Counted from the first letter of the stretch, positions 1 to 6,498 are shown. The stretch is DNA of 8,000 nt from an uncultured Phenylobacterium sp. (GCA_945952355.1 CAMFIW010000101.1:1-8000), one strand, 5' to 3'. Translations and numbers: made by a program. The notes: generated by a model from the letters alone, not told the origin.

Positions 1-150
1 GGACAGGCCCTGCACCGCGAGACGGCGCGGCTGTCGACGCGCGGCGCGGTGCGTAACGTGACCGGCTCCGGCCACTACATCGAACTCGACGCGCCGCAGG
101 CCGTCATCGAGGCCGTGCGCGAGGTGATCGCCACTTCGGCGGCCAAATAG
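1..150 (+). CDS. alpha/beta hydrolase, C-terminal fragment (5' end outside window)
   Basis: The frame is open from base 1 and ends at TAG 148-150, giving the last 49 residues of a protein that starts to the left of the window. The fragment contains GSGHYIELDAP (residues 22-32) followed by an amphipathic helix, PQAVIEAVREVI. This is how alpha/beta-hydrolase-fold enzymes usually end: the glycine-histidine pair supplies the catalytic His of the Ser-Asp-His triad (His25 of the fragment), and a final helix packs on the sheet. The nucleophile elbow and acid residue lie outside the window, so substrate and subfamily cannot be assigned. The next gene starts 11 nt downstream on the same strand, so the two are probably co-transcribed. 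The fold call is fairly secure; the specific function is unknown. Confidence 0.75.
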   Translation, partial: GQALHRETARLSTRGAVRNVTGSGHYIELDAPQAVIEAVREVIATSAAK

Positions 151-161
151 CCCCGCGCGCC

Positions 162-806
162 ATGTCCCAGTCCCCTGCCCCGCCGAGCTTGTCGCTGCAT
201 GGCCGCAGCAGTTCGCACTTCACACGTCTGGTGCGGATCGTCGCCCTGGAGGTCGGGCTCGACCTGGCCTTCCATCCCGTCATCGACCTGACCGGCCTGG
301 CCTCCGCGGACTATGGCGGCCACCCCGCCCTGAAGACGCCGATGTTGACCATCGGCGAGGACGCGGTCTTCGGCGCGGAGAACGTCTGCCGGCGGCTGGC
401 CCTTGCCGCCACGAGCGGCGTCAGCATCACCTGGACCGAGCAGTTGAGGTGGCTGGAACTGCGCAACGCCCAGGAGTTGGTCTGGCAGGCGATGGCGACA
501 GAAACCCAGCTGGTGTTCGGCGTGCAACTGGCTGGGCTGCCTTCGGACAACGTCTATTTCGCCAAGGCGAGGGCCGGCCTGACCGCAACCCTGGACTGGC
601 TGGAGGCGCGGATGCCGAGACTGTTGCGCCGCCTTCCGCGTCGAGACCTCAGCGTGTTCGAAGTCTCACTGTTCTGCCTGCTCGAACACCTTGAATTCCG
701 CGCGACCTCGGACGGCGCGGAGCGGCCCAACCTGAAGCGCTTCGCCGAGGCGTTCCGGCTCAGGCCGTCCGCGGTCGCGACGGCCTACGCTTTCGACAGG
801 GCTTGA
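162..806 (+). CDS. glutathione S-transferase-like protein
   Basis: This 214-residue protein has the usual cytosolic GST length and layout. The N-terminal thioredoxin-like part has a first helix rich in SSHFTRLVRIVALEVGL (residues 17-33), then HPALKTPML with the cis-proline expected at Pro60, then the glutathione gamma-glutamyl contact region at FGAENVCRRLA (70-80), where the usual acidic-Ser pair appears as Glu73-Asn74. The all-helical C-terminal part (about 90-210) has the typical ending, FEVSLFCLLEHLEFR (166-180), then PNLKRFAEAFRLRPSAVAT. The likely role is conjugation of glutathione to an electrophile, or a related thiol-transfer reaction in the cytoplasm. The catalytic Ser/Cys is not certain: Ser16-Ser18 are candidates. 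ATG 162 is the first in-frame start after the upstream stop. No Shine-Dalgarno is visible in the 11-nt gap, so translation may depend on coupling to the upstream hydrolase gene. Confidence 0.85.
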   Translation: MSQSPAPPSLSLHGRSSSHFTRLVRIVALEVGLDLAFHPVIDLTGLASADYGGHPALKTPMLTIGEDAVFGAENVCRRLALAATSGVSITWTEQLRWLELRNAQELVWQAMATETQLVFGVQLAGLPSDNVYFAKARAGLTATLDWLEARMPRLLRRLPRRDLSVFEVSLFCLLEHLEFRATSDGAERPNLKRFAEAFRLRPSAVATAYAFDRA

Positions 807-898
807 TCGGCGGGCGAAACAGGGGATCAGGCCTCATCGCACATGACGGCGCGCGCAGCGGGCTGGGCAAGCATGCGGCCATGGTGGGCTTGAAGCGC

Positions 899-940
899 TG
901 GCCAGGGGCCAAGACCGGTGGCGACTGGGAGGGACCGGTC
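899..940. repeat. two adjacent inverted repeats in the convergent gap
   Basis: The 169-bp gap between the GST-like gene (ends 806) and the propeller gene (ends 976 on the other strand) holds two small dyads. TGGCC (899-903) pairs with GGCCA (907-911) around a 3-nt loop. GACCGGT (913-919) pairs perfectly with ACCGGTC (934-940) around a 14-nt loop. Their position between converging stops fits transcription termination. Neither strand has a T-run after the stem, so this is not a canonical intrinsic terminator, and such dyads arise readily in G+C-rich DNA. I find no convincing gene in the rest of 807-975. Confidence 0.3.
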
Positions 941-975
941 GAGGATGGTCGCGAGGTGGGCGTCGGCTGAACGCC

Positions 976-1614
976 CTAGCCCCGCTTCGGGCGGCGGACC
1001 GCGCGGAGCTTGCCGCTCTCGCCGCCGCCGCAGAAGAAGCGCCCGGCGCCGTCGGACTCCAGGCCCGACACCATTGTTCCGGGCGGCATGTCGATGCGCT
1101 CCAGCACCTTTCCGTCCGTCGGATCGATGCGCCGCAAGTCGCTGTCGTCGCCCTCCCAGGTGCCGTGCCAGAGCTCGTCGTCGACCCAGGTGACGCCGGT
1201 GACGAAGCGGTTGGACTGCAGGGTGCGAAGGATCTCACCGGTGTCGGGATCGACCTGGTGGATCTTGCGGGCGCGGTATTCGCCGACCCAGAGCGGGGCG
1301 GCCGGCCGGGCCATGCCGTAATCTCCTCCGCCGCGCGGGGCGGGGATGGAGGCCACGACCTTGCCGCTCTGCGGGTCGATCTTCTGGATGCGGTTCTCGG
1401 CGATCTGGAAGATGTGGCGGCCGTCATAGGCCGTGCCGGCATATGCGGGGACCTCGAGGGTTCGGACCGTCTCGCCGCTGTCGGGATCAAGGCAATTCAG
1501 GCGGTCGCCGGAGGCGAACCAGACGTTCTCGCCGTCATGGGTGACGCCATGGACGGCCTCGACACCCGGGAATGGACCATACTCGCGAATGATGTCGGCG
1601 GCGGACCTCTTCAT
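976..1614 (-). CDS. small cytoplasmic beta-propeller protein (glutamine cyclotransferase-like / YVTN-like repeats)
   Basis: This 212-residue protein is built of repeats of about 40 residues. The same turn recurs four times: LDPDSGETV (42-50), IDPQSGKVV (79-87), VDPDTGEIL (121-129) and IDPTDGKVL (163-171), each followed by a strand. Between them are propeller-type strands such as HGVTHDGENVWFAS (22-35), PLWVGEYRARKI (107-118) and ELWHGTWEGDDSDLRRID (147-164). The spacing (37, 42 and 42 residues) fits a roughly five-bladed propeller, the size of the glutamine cyclotransferase fold. I cannot confirm catalytic residues, so this may be a binding protein rather than an enzyme. There is no signal peptide. 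ATG 1614 lies 10 nt after the stop of the regulator gene upstream, and that gene's last codons contain GGAGG, a usable but rather distant ribosome site. The two genes therefore form one transcript. The start and frame are well supported; the function is not known. Confidence 0.8.
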   Translation of the reverse strand: MKRSAADIIREYGPFPGVEAVHGVTHDGENVWFASGDRLNCLDPDSGETVRTLEVPAYAGTAYDGRHIFQIAENRIQKIDPQSGKVVASIPAPRGGGDYGMARPAAPLWVGEYRARKIHQVDPDTGEILRTLQSNRFVTGVTWVDDELWHGTWEGDDSDLRRIDPTDGKVLERIDMPPGTMVSGLESDGAGRFFCGGGESGKLRAVRRPKRG

Positions 1615-1624
1615 GGCCGCGAGC

Positions 1625-2845
1625 CTAGCCTCCTGGGAGCGGCTGCGGGAGTAACAAGGTCGTCGTGAATCCGACGACCGGCGGGGTGAGCCAGCGGCGC
1701 GCGCGGCCACGGCCGAAGGCCTCGACCTTGCCGGCGGCGGCCAGGACGTCGAGGGCGCGCTGGACGTTGCGCTGGCTGACGCCGAGCGCCAGGGCCAAGG
1801 CCGAGCTTGACCAGGACTCGCCGTCGGACAGCAGCGCGAGCACGTCGGCGTGCCGCTCGTCGATCGGGCGGGCAAGGACCGCGACCCCGGCCGTGGAGCG
1901 GGGCGCGAGCGCGAAGCCGAGAGGCGTGGCGTAGATCTCGGATAGACCCTGTAGCTCGGCGCGAAGGCGGCCGACCTCGACCCGCAGGCGCGCCCGATGG
2001 GACTCGTCGGCGCTGCGCGCACCGAAGGCGCGGGCCAGCAGGATGTCGCGGGACACGTCGCGGGGCCACGCTTCGGCCAGGGCGCGGGCGATGGCGAACA
2101 GCACCGGGCGGGTGGCGAGGGAGACCTCTCCGTCCGCGTCGCGCACCACATGGCGGCAAGCGTCGACCACCAGCAGGTCCGACGCGTGCAGGGCCTCGAC
2201 ATCGGCGAGGCGCATGAGGCGCTCCTCGCCGCTGGCGACCAGGCGGGCGGCGGGGACGGCGAGCGCCTGGGCGGCCATGTCGATCTCGGCGGTCAGGGCC
2301 GGGATCCGAGCCTCGCGGGCGGCGGCCCCGGCCCGCTTCAGAGCGGCGCGGGCCGAGGCTGTGCGCAGGCGGCGGAGTGCGATGCCGGCGGCCGCCAGAT
2401 CGTGCCATGCGCGGGTGGCGGGGCCGAACGGGGCGGGATCGAGCTCCGCCAGGGCCTGCTCGGCTTCATCGAGGCGCCCGAGCAGCAGGAGTTTGCGCAC
2501 CTTCAGATGTCGGGCGTGAGCGGCATTGGCGCGGTCGCCCCGCGACTCCAGCGTGGCGCCGGCGGCGTCGAGGGCCTTGTCATCCCAGGCCAGGTCGCGG
2601 GCGGCGAAGGCGATCTCGGCCTCGGCCACCACGCAGCGGGCGCGGGCCACCGCCTCGCGCGGGCCGAAGGCGCGGGCGGCGCGGCGCACCAGAAGGCGGG
2701 CGCGGTCGAGGTCTCCCAGCTGCGCCATGGCGATGCCGCGCAACGCCAGAGCCGGGGCGTCGACGCGCAGTGCGAGCCGGTTCAGCGCGCCCAGCGGGTC
2801 GCCGGTGGCGAGGGCCCGGCCGGCGGCGGCGATCAGGGCGTCCAC
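1625..2845 (-). CDS. TPR-like regulator with two winged-helix DNA-binding domains
   Basis: With GTG 2845 as start the protein has 406 residues. Residues 1 to about 210 are Ala/Leu/Arg-rich helical pairs resembling tetratricopeptide repeats, for example LALRGIAMAQLGDLDRARLL (33-52) and KLLLLGRLDEAEQALAEL (118-135). Residues about 222-316 look like an OmpR/PhoB-type winged helix: SLATRPVLFAIARALAEAW (242-260), then VSRDILLARAFG (264-275) and the recognition-helix pattern RLRVEVGRLRAELQ (286-299). Residues about 330-388 look like a second, MarR/ArsR-like winged helix: ADVLALL, then SALALALGVSQRNVQRALDVLAAAGKV (348-374) and a basic wing, GRGRARRWL. It has no receiver domain and no transmembrane segment. 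An open frame extends upstream to 2980, but that stretch is low-complexity and would run into the divergent gene; GGCGGGA five nt before GTG 2845 supports the shorter form. It is co-transcribed with the propeller gene and divergent from the DUF899 gene, a plausible target. Confidence 0.78.
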   Translation of the reverse strand: MDALIAAAGRALATGDPLGALNRLALRVDAPALALRGIAMAQLGDLDRARLLVRRAARAFGPREAVARARCVVAEAEIAFAARDLAWDDKALDAAGATLESRGDRANAAHARHLKVRKLLLLGRLDEAEQALAELDPAPFGPATRAWHDLAAAGIALRRLRTASARAALKRAGAAAREARIPALTAEIDMAAQALAVPAARLVASGEERLMRLADVEALHASDLLVVDACRHVVRDADGEVSLATRPVLFAIARALAEAWPRDVSRDILLARAFGARSADESHRARLRVEVGRLRAELQGLSEIYATPLGFALAPRSTAGVAVLARPIDERHADVLALLSDGESWSSSALALALGVSQRNVQRALDVLAAAGKVEAFGRGRARRWLTPPVVGFTTTLLLPQPLPGG

Positions 2846-2964
2846 GGAAATCCCGCCAAACTTGTCACTCCCTTTTGTCGGCGGCCCGGCGCGAGAACCG
2901 TCCTGTGAAGAGCCGCGCGACGCTCCCAAGCCGCGCCGCCCCGTATGTGGAGACTGCGACGACC
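2846..2964. promoter_or_regulatory. divergent intergenic region, regulator unit versus DUF899-DUF2182 unit
   Basis: These 119 bp separate GTG 2845 (- strand) from ATG 2965 (+ strand), so they must carry both promoters unless one is internal. The clearest structure is a direct repeat, TTGTC at 2862-2866 and again at 2875-2879 (13-bp period, slightly more than one helical turn), close to the regulator start; it could be a binding site for the regulator. GGAG at 2949-2952 is the probable ribosome site of the DUF899 gene. A GAAC at 2895-2898 followed by CGAC at 2918-2921 faintly resembles an ECF-sigma promoter, but the spacing is long and I do not rely on it. I see no good sigma-70-type -35/-10 pair on either strand. 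Confidence 0.45.
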
Positions 2965-3714
2965 ATGACCACCCCGACAATGAAGACTCCGCCCGTCGTC
3001 TCGCGCGAGGACTGGGCCGCCGCGCATCAGGCGATGCTCGTCAAGGAGAAGGAATTCACCCACGCCCGCGACCGGCTGGCCGCTGAGCGCCGCCGGATGC
3101 CTTGGCTGGCGGTGGACAAGACCTACCGGTTCGAGACCGCTGACGGGCCGAAGAGCCTGGTCGAGATTTTCGAAGGCCGCAGCCAACTCATCGTCTACCG
3201 CGCCTTCTTCGAACCCGGCGTCTTCGGCTGGCCGGACAACGCCTGCCGCGGCTGTTCGATGGTGGCCGACCAGGTGGCGCACACCGCCCACCTGAACACC
3301 CGCGACACCACCCTGGTCTTCGCCTCACGCGCGTCTCAGGTCGATATCGCGCGGCTGAAGGCGGCCAAGGGCTGGTCCATGCCCTGGCACACCATCACCG
3401 ACGATTTCGACGCCGACTTCGACGTGCCGGAGTGGCACGGCACCAACGTCTTCATCCGGAGCGGCGAGCAGGTCTACCGGACCTATTTCATCAAGAGCCG
3501 TGGCGACGAGGCGATGGGGAGCACCTGGAGCTATCTCGACATCACGCCGCTCGGCCGCCAGGAAGTGTGGGAGGATTCGCCTGCGGGCTATCCGCAAACC
3601 GCCCCCTACCGGTGGTGGAACTGGCACGACGCCTACGACCCGTCCAAGCCGGACGTGGCCTGGGGTTCGGTGCTGGACGAGGCGCTGGGCGCCCTCGGCC
3701 TCGACAAGGCCTGA
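2965..3714 (+). CDS. DUF899 family thioredoxin-like protein
   Basis: This 249-residue protein has the hallmarks of the DUF899 family. The N-terminal region begins VVSREDWAAAHQAMLVKEKE (11-30) and continues with a conserved ARDRLAAERRRMPW (34-47). Next come the strand and loop LIVYRAFFEPG (75-85) and a cysteine pair, CRGC (94-97), at the place of a thioredoxin CxxC motif. The C-terminal part ends with the aromatic YRWWNWHDAYD (215-225). The fold is predicted to be thioredoxin-like, and a role in thiol redox or peroxide/aldehyde chemistry in the cytoplasm is inference; no biochemical activity is firmly attached to the family that I know of. It has no signal peptide or membrane segment. ATG 2965 is chosen because the family's N-terminal motif begins just after it and GGAG lies 12 nt upstream. 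The membrane protein gene follows after only 6 nt, so the two form an operon. Confidence 0.9.
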   Translation: MTTPTMKTPPVVSREDWAAAHQAMLVKEKEFTHARDRLAAERRRMPWLAVDKTYRFETADGPKSLVEIFEGRSQLIVYRAFFEPGVFGWPDNACRGCSMVADQVAHTAHLNTRDTTLVFASRASQVDIARLKAAKGWSMPWHTITDDFDADFDVPEWHGTNVFIRSGEQVYRTYFIKSRGDEAMGSTWSYLDITPLGRQEVWEDSPAGYPQTAPYRWWNWHDAYDPSKPDVAWGSVLDEALGALGLDKA

Positions 3715-3720
3715 CGCGGC

Positions 3721-4497
3721 GTGGCCGGCGATCGCGACGCCCTCCGCGGCTTCGTCGCTGTCTCGGCGGCGGTGTTCGCCGCCGGCGTCGCGGCGACCGC
3801 GCTCGCCGCGACCTCGATGCAAGCCATGGCCGGCACACCGATGCCTGGCGGGTGGATCCTGCCTTCGGCCTGGACGCCGATGTGCGGCCAATCGTGGGCC
3901 GCCACGGCCTGGGGGTTCCTCGGCATGTGGACGGCGATGACGGCGGCGATGATGTCGCCGTCCTTCGCACCGGCGCTGTGGCGTTGGCGACAGGCCGTCG
4001 ATCGGACCGGAGCCCTCGGGCCGGACCGGCTGGCGGCCCTGGCGGGCCTCGGCTACTTCACCGCCTGGATTCTGATCGGGGCGGCGATCTTCCCGCTGGG
4101 CGCGGCCCTGGCCGCCGCCGCGAGGCGATGGCCGGACCTGGCCCGCGCCGCGCCTTTGGCGGGCGGGTTGGTGGTGCTGTTCGCCGGCGCGGCGCAGTTC
4201 ACCCGCTGGAAGGCCAGCCGCCTCGCTTGCTGCCGCGCACCCACCCACCATACGGCGACGCATGCCAACACAGCCCTGCGACGAGGCCTCGCCTTGGGGT
4301 TCGATTGCGGTGCTTGCTGCGCCGGGCCGACGGCCGTCCTTCTGGTGGTCGGCATGATGGACCTGCGGGCCATGGCCGCCGTAACGCTCGCCATAACCCT
4401 GGAGCGCCTGGCGCCCCGTGGGGAGCGTTTCGCCCAGGCCAGCGGCGCGGTCGCCGTGGTCGTCGGGCTCGCGATGATGGTGCGGGCGGCGGCCTAG
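3721..4497 (+). CDS. DUF2182 family integral membrane protein, predicted metal-binding
   Basis: This is a 258-residue, very hydrophobic protein with about six or seven membrane spans (roughly 10-31, 60-80, 105-131, 143-161, 188-229 as one or two spans, and 237-256). The signature of DUF2182 proteins is present: MWTAMTAAMMSPS (69-81), corresponding to the usual MWxxMxxAMMxPS. Near the C-terminus are the other conserved blocks, QFTRWKASRLACCRAP (159-174) and GFDCGACCAGP (193-203). Methionines of the signature, Cys170-Cys171, Cys196, Cys199, Cys200 and a His-containing loop (176-181) could bind metal; family members are described as predicted metal-binding, but no transported substrate is established. 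GTG 3721 keeps the first membrane span; the first in-frame ATG (3819) would remove it. It follows the DUF899 gene by 6 nt, a pairing that suggests a shared redox or metal task. Its stop codon overlaps that of the converging exporter gene. Confidence 0.85.
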   Translation: MAGDRDALRGFVAVSAAVFAAGVAATALAATSMQAMAGTPMPGGWILPSAWTPMCGQSWAATAWGFLGMWTAMTAAMMSPSFAPALWRWRQAVDRTGALGPDRLAALAGLGYFTAWILIGAAIFPLGAALAAAARRWPDLARAAPLAGGLVVLFAGAAQFTRWKASRLACCRAPTHHTATHANTALRRGLALGFDCGACCAGPTAVLLVVGMMDLRAMAAVTLAITLERLAPRGERFAQASGAVAVVVGLAMMVRAAA

Positions 4498-6020
4498 TCG
4501 GCGGCCATCTCGTGGGCGGCCGGAGGCAGGGGCGGCGCGGGCTTGAGGATCAGGATCAGGGGCAGCAGGAAGAGCACGCCCAGCGCCATCCAGGCGAAGA
4601 CCACGTCATAGGCGACCATGGCGCCCTGGCGGGTGATCTCGCCGTTCAGCACCGACAGGCCGGCGGGCGTCGATGGGTTCATGAAGGACGGCAAGGCCCA
4701 GCGGATCACCGGGTTGGACGGGTCGATGCGCTCGGCCAGGCGGGCGTGGACCAGCGCGCTGTCGCGGATCACCGCGGCCTGCACCACCGAGATGCCGAGG
4801 CTGGAGCCCAGGCTGCGGGCCATGGTGGCGACGATCGTGCCCTCGGTGCGGTGGATCGGCGACAGGGTGGCGTAGGACAGCATGTTCAGCGGCGCGAAAA
4901 GCAGGCCGGTGCCGAGCCCCTGGACGAAGCCCGCGACCATGATCGGCTCGGCGGTCATCGACAGGTCGAACTTGCACATCTGCCAGAGCGCCAGGGTCGA
5001 GAGGATCACCCCGATCACCAGGACGCGCCGCGCCCCGACCCGGATCATCAGGGTCGGCACGGCCAGGAAGGCGATGAGCGAACCGACGCCGCGGGTCATG
5101 CTGGCCCAACCGGCCTGGAGGGCCGAATAGCCCAGGAGGTTCTGCATGAAGGACGGCAGGAGCGCGCTGGTCGAGAACAGGATCACGCCGACGAACAGGC
5201 CGAAGGTGGTGCCGGTGACGTAGTTGGCGTCCTTGGCCAGGTTGCGGTGGAAGAACGGGTGCTCGGCCGTCATGGTCTGCATGACGAACATCCAGAGCCC
5301 GCCGCCCGCCAGCAGGGCGTAGATCCATATCTCCTTGGAATCGAACCAGTCCTGGCCCGGTCCGCGGTCGAGCATGAGCTGCAGCGCGCCGATGAAGGTG
5401 ATCAGCGTGCCGAAGCCCAGGAAGTCGAACGGTCTCTGCCGCCCGCCTGGGTCGGCGTCCATGAAGGTCCAGCAGCCGAGGAAGGCCAGGATGCCGATCG
5501 GCAGATTGATGAAGAACACCCAGCGCCAGGAGAGGCTCTCGGTAAGCCAGCCGCCGAGGGTCGGGCCGACGATTGGCCCGAGGATCACCGCTGCGCTCCA
5601 CAGGCTCATCACCCGCGGGATCATCCGTGGCGGGTACATGTCGAGCATCGCCGTCTGGCTGAGCGGCATGAGCGAGGCGCCGGCTATGCCCTGCAGCAGG
5701 CGGAAGATCACGATCTCGGGCAGGCTGGTGGCCAGGCCGCAGAGCACCGAGGCCAGGGTGAAGCCGCCGATCGAGACCAGGAACATGGTCTTGCGGCCGA
5801 TCTTCTCCGACAGCCAGCCGGACAGCGGCAGCATGATCGCCGTGGCGATGATGTAGCTGGTCAGGACCCAGGTGATCTGGTCCTGGGCGGCGGAGACGCT
5901 GCCCTGGATGTGCGGCAGGGCCACGTTGGCGATGGTCGAATCCAGGGTGTTCATCAGCGTGGCCAGCATCAGGGCCCCGGTGATGGGAATCCGGTTCTCG
6001 ATATCCTTCGCTGACGCCAT
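4494..6020 (-). CDS. MFS drug exporter, DHA2 family (14 TM, EmrB/QacA type)
   Basis: The 508-residue length and motif order are those of proton-driven 14-helix multidrug exporters of the inner membrane. Helix 1 has LDSTIANVALPHIQG (26-40), the DHA motif D1. The loop between helices 2 and 3 has motif A, GWLSEKIGRKTMF (68-80). Helix 4 has the conserved arginine in FRLLQGIAGASLMPL (106-120). Helix 5 has the antiporter motif C, GPIVGPTLGGWL (148-159), followed by WRWVFFINLPIG (165-176). The C-terminal half repeats the hydrophobic pattern to about residue 492, with a short Pro/Ala tail. ATG 6020 is preceded by a strong purine tract, GAGGGGGG (6032-6039), 11 nt away. The gene lies 83 bp downstream of the SnoaL-like gene and is probably driven by the same TetR-controlled promoter. 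No membrane-fusion (EmrA-like) gene is nearby, so it may act alone. The substrate is unknown. Confidence 0.93.
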   Translation of the reverse strand: MASAKDIENRIPITGALMLATLMNTLDSTIANVALPHIQGSVSAAQDQITWVLTSYIIATAIMLPLSGWLSEKIGRKTMFLVSIGGFTLASVLCGLATSLPEIVIFRLLQGIAGASLMPLSQTAMLDMYPPRMIPRVMSLWSAAVILGPIVGPTLGGWLTESLSWRWVFFINLPIGILAFLGCWTFMDADPGGRQRPFDFLGFGTLITFIGALQLMLDRGPGQDWFDSKEIWIYALLAGGGLWMFVMQTMTAEHPFFHRNLAKDANYVTGTTFGLFVGVILFSTSALLPSFMQNLLGYSALQAGWASMTRGVGSLIAFLAVPTLMIRVGARRVLVIGVILSTLALWQMCKFDLSMTAEPIMVAGFVQGLGTGLLFAPLNMLSYATLSPIHRTEGTIVATMARSLGSSLGISVVQAAVIRDSALVHARLAERIDPSNPVIRWALPSFMNPSTPAGLSVLNGEITRQGAMVAYDVVFAWMALGVLFLLPLILILKPAPPLPPAAHEMAAD

Positions 6021-6103
6021 GCCCCGGGCCGCCCCCCTCGCGACCGAACGCGAAGGTTAGCGGCTTGCCCTCGCGGACGCCAAGGTCTTGCGGGCGCGGC
6101 CGA

Positions 6104-6469
6104 TCAGCCGCCCATCTGCTTTGGGTCGTAGAAGAAGGTCTCTTCCGCCACCTGCTCGCCGCGCCAAGTCTGCCAGGCGATCTCCTCGAAGCCGCCGACC
6201 ACCCGGCCCCCCTTGTGGAATTCGAACTTCCAGCGGATCGCGACCTGGTCGCCGGTGATCGCGGCCTGGCCGATTCGCGCCGCGGCGATACGGTCGAAGC
6301 GTCCCATCATCCGCGCCTCGTGGGTCACCAGCCGGTCGCGTCCGACGCGGGGCTCGTCCTGGTTCTCCCGCATCGAGGCGTCCGCCGCATAGAATCGCTC
6401 GATGGCGCCCACATAGTCGCCGGCTTCAACCGTGGACATGAAGGCTTCGACGATGGCGGGACTGGGCAT
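6104..6469 (-). CDS. SnoaL-like / NTF2-like small protein
   Basis: This 121-residue protein has the length and pattern of the SnoaL/NTF2-like alpha+beta barrel family. It opens with two helices, AIVEAFMSTVEAGDYVGAIERFYAADA (5-31), a typical start in which a helix leads to the tyrosine-containing pocket wall, then RVGRDRLVTHEARMMGRF (41-58). The curved sheet follows as alternating strands: QAAITGDQVAIRWKFEFH (68-85), then FEEIAWQTWRGEQVAEETFFYD (94-115). Members are isomerases, hydrolases, cyclases or ligand-binding proteins; the reaction here cannot be inferred. The open frame extends to a TTG at 6487, but I choose ATG 6469 because GGAG (6476-6479) stands 6 nt before it; the TTG version would bury that site. 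It is the first gene of the probable SnoaL-exporter transcript and is divergent from tetR, so it may bind or modify the same compound the pump removes. Confidence 0.85.
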   Translation of the reverse strand: MPSPAIVEAFMSTVEAGDYVGAIERFYAADASMRENQDEPRVGRDRLVTHEARMMGRFDRIAAARIGQAAITGDQVAIRWKFEFHKGGRVVGGFEEIAWQTWRGEQVAEETFFYDPKQMGG

Positions 6470-6475
6470 GGGTCG

Positions 6476-6479
6476 CTCC
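6476..6479 (-). promoter_or_regulatory. ribosome binding site deciding the SnoaL-like start
   Basis: On the minus strand this reads GGAG, within CCGGAG, 6 nt before ATG 6469. It is the only purine-rich site in the leader and favours ATG 6469 over the in-frame TTG at 6487. Confidence 0.7.
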
Positions 6480-6498
6480 GGAGACAAAAACAGACCAA

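Noticed and set aside
807..975. Possible small + strand ORF ending at TGA 968-970.
   Set aside because: The peptide after its ATG is under 35 residues, is not recognisable and lacks a ribosome site; nothing supports translation.
834..1490. Minus-strand open frame overlapping the propeller gene.
   Set aside because: Ser/Arg/Pro-rich product with no motif, in a different frame from the clear propeller repeats.
1997..2908. Open + strand frame opposite the TPR-like regulator.
   Set aside because: Gly/Ala/Gln-rich sequence without recognisable domains, antisense to a gene with clear helical and winged-helix patterns.
2895..2921. ECF-sigma-like promoter, GAAC followed by CGAC, ahead of the DUF899 gene.
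   Set aside because: The 19-nt spacing is longer than usual and the elements are too short to be meaningful in this base composition.
2377..2964. In-frame extension of the DUF899 gene upstream of ATG 2965.
   Set aside because: The extension is Arg-rich low-complexity sequence antisense to the regulator gene. The family's conserved N-terminus starts just after 2965.
2846..2980. Longer N-terminus for the regulator, starting at 2980.
   Set aside because: It would overlap the start of the divergent DUF899 gene by 16 nt, is Ser/Gly-rich and unlike the helical repeats that follow, and GTG 2845 has a plausible ribosome site.
3432..6014. Very long open frame on the + strand (about 860 codons) opposite the exporter gene.
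   Set aside because: It is antisense to a clear 14-helix MFS gene and cuts through the DUF899 and DUF2182 genes in another frame. Its product is low-complexity Arg/Gly/Asp/His-rich sequence with no family motif; it is a product of codon bias in G+C-rich DNA.
6038..6053. Hairpin TCGCG/CGCGA in the SnoaL-exporter gap, next to the exporter ribosome site.
   Set aside because: Only 5 bp of stem; it touches just the first bases of the purine tract. Not enough to claim a terminator or a translational control element.
6470..6487. TTG start at 6487 for the SnoaL-like gene.
   Set aside because: It would place the GGAG site inside the coding region, and ATG 6469 has that site at a suitable 6-nt distance.
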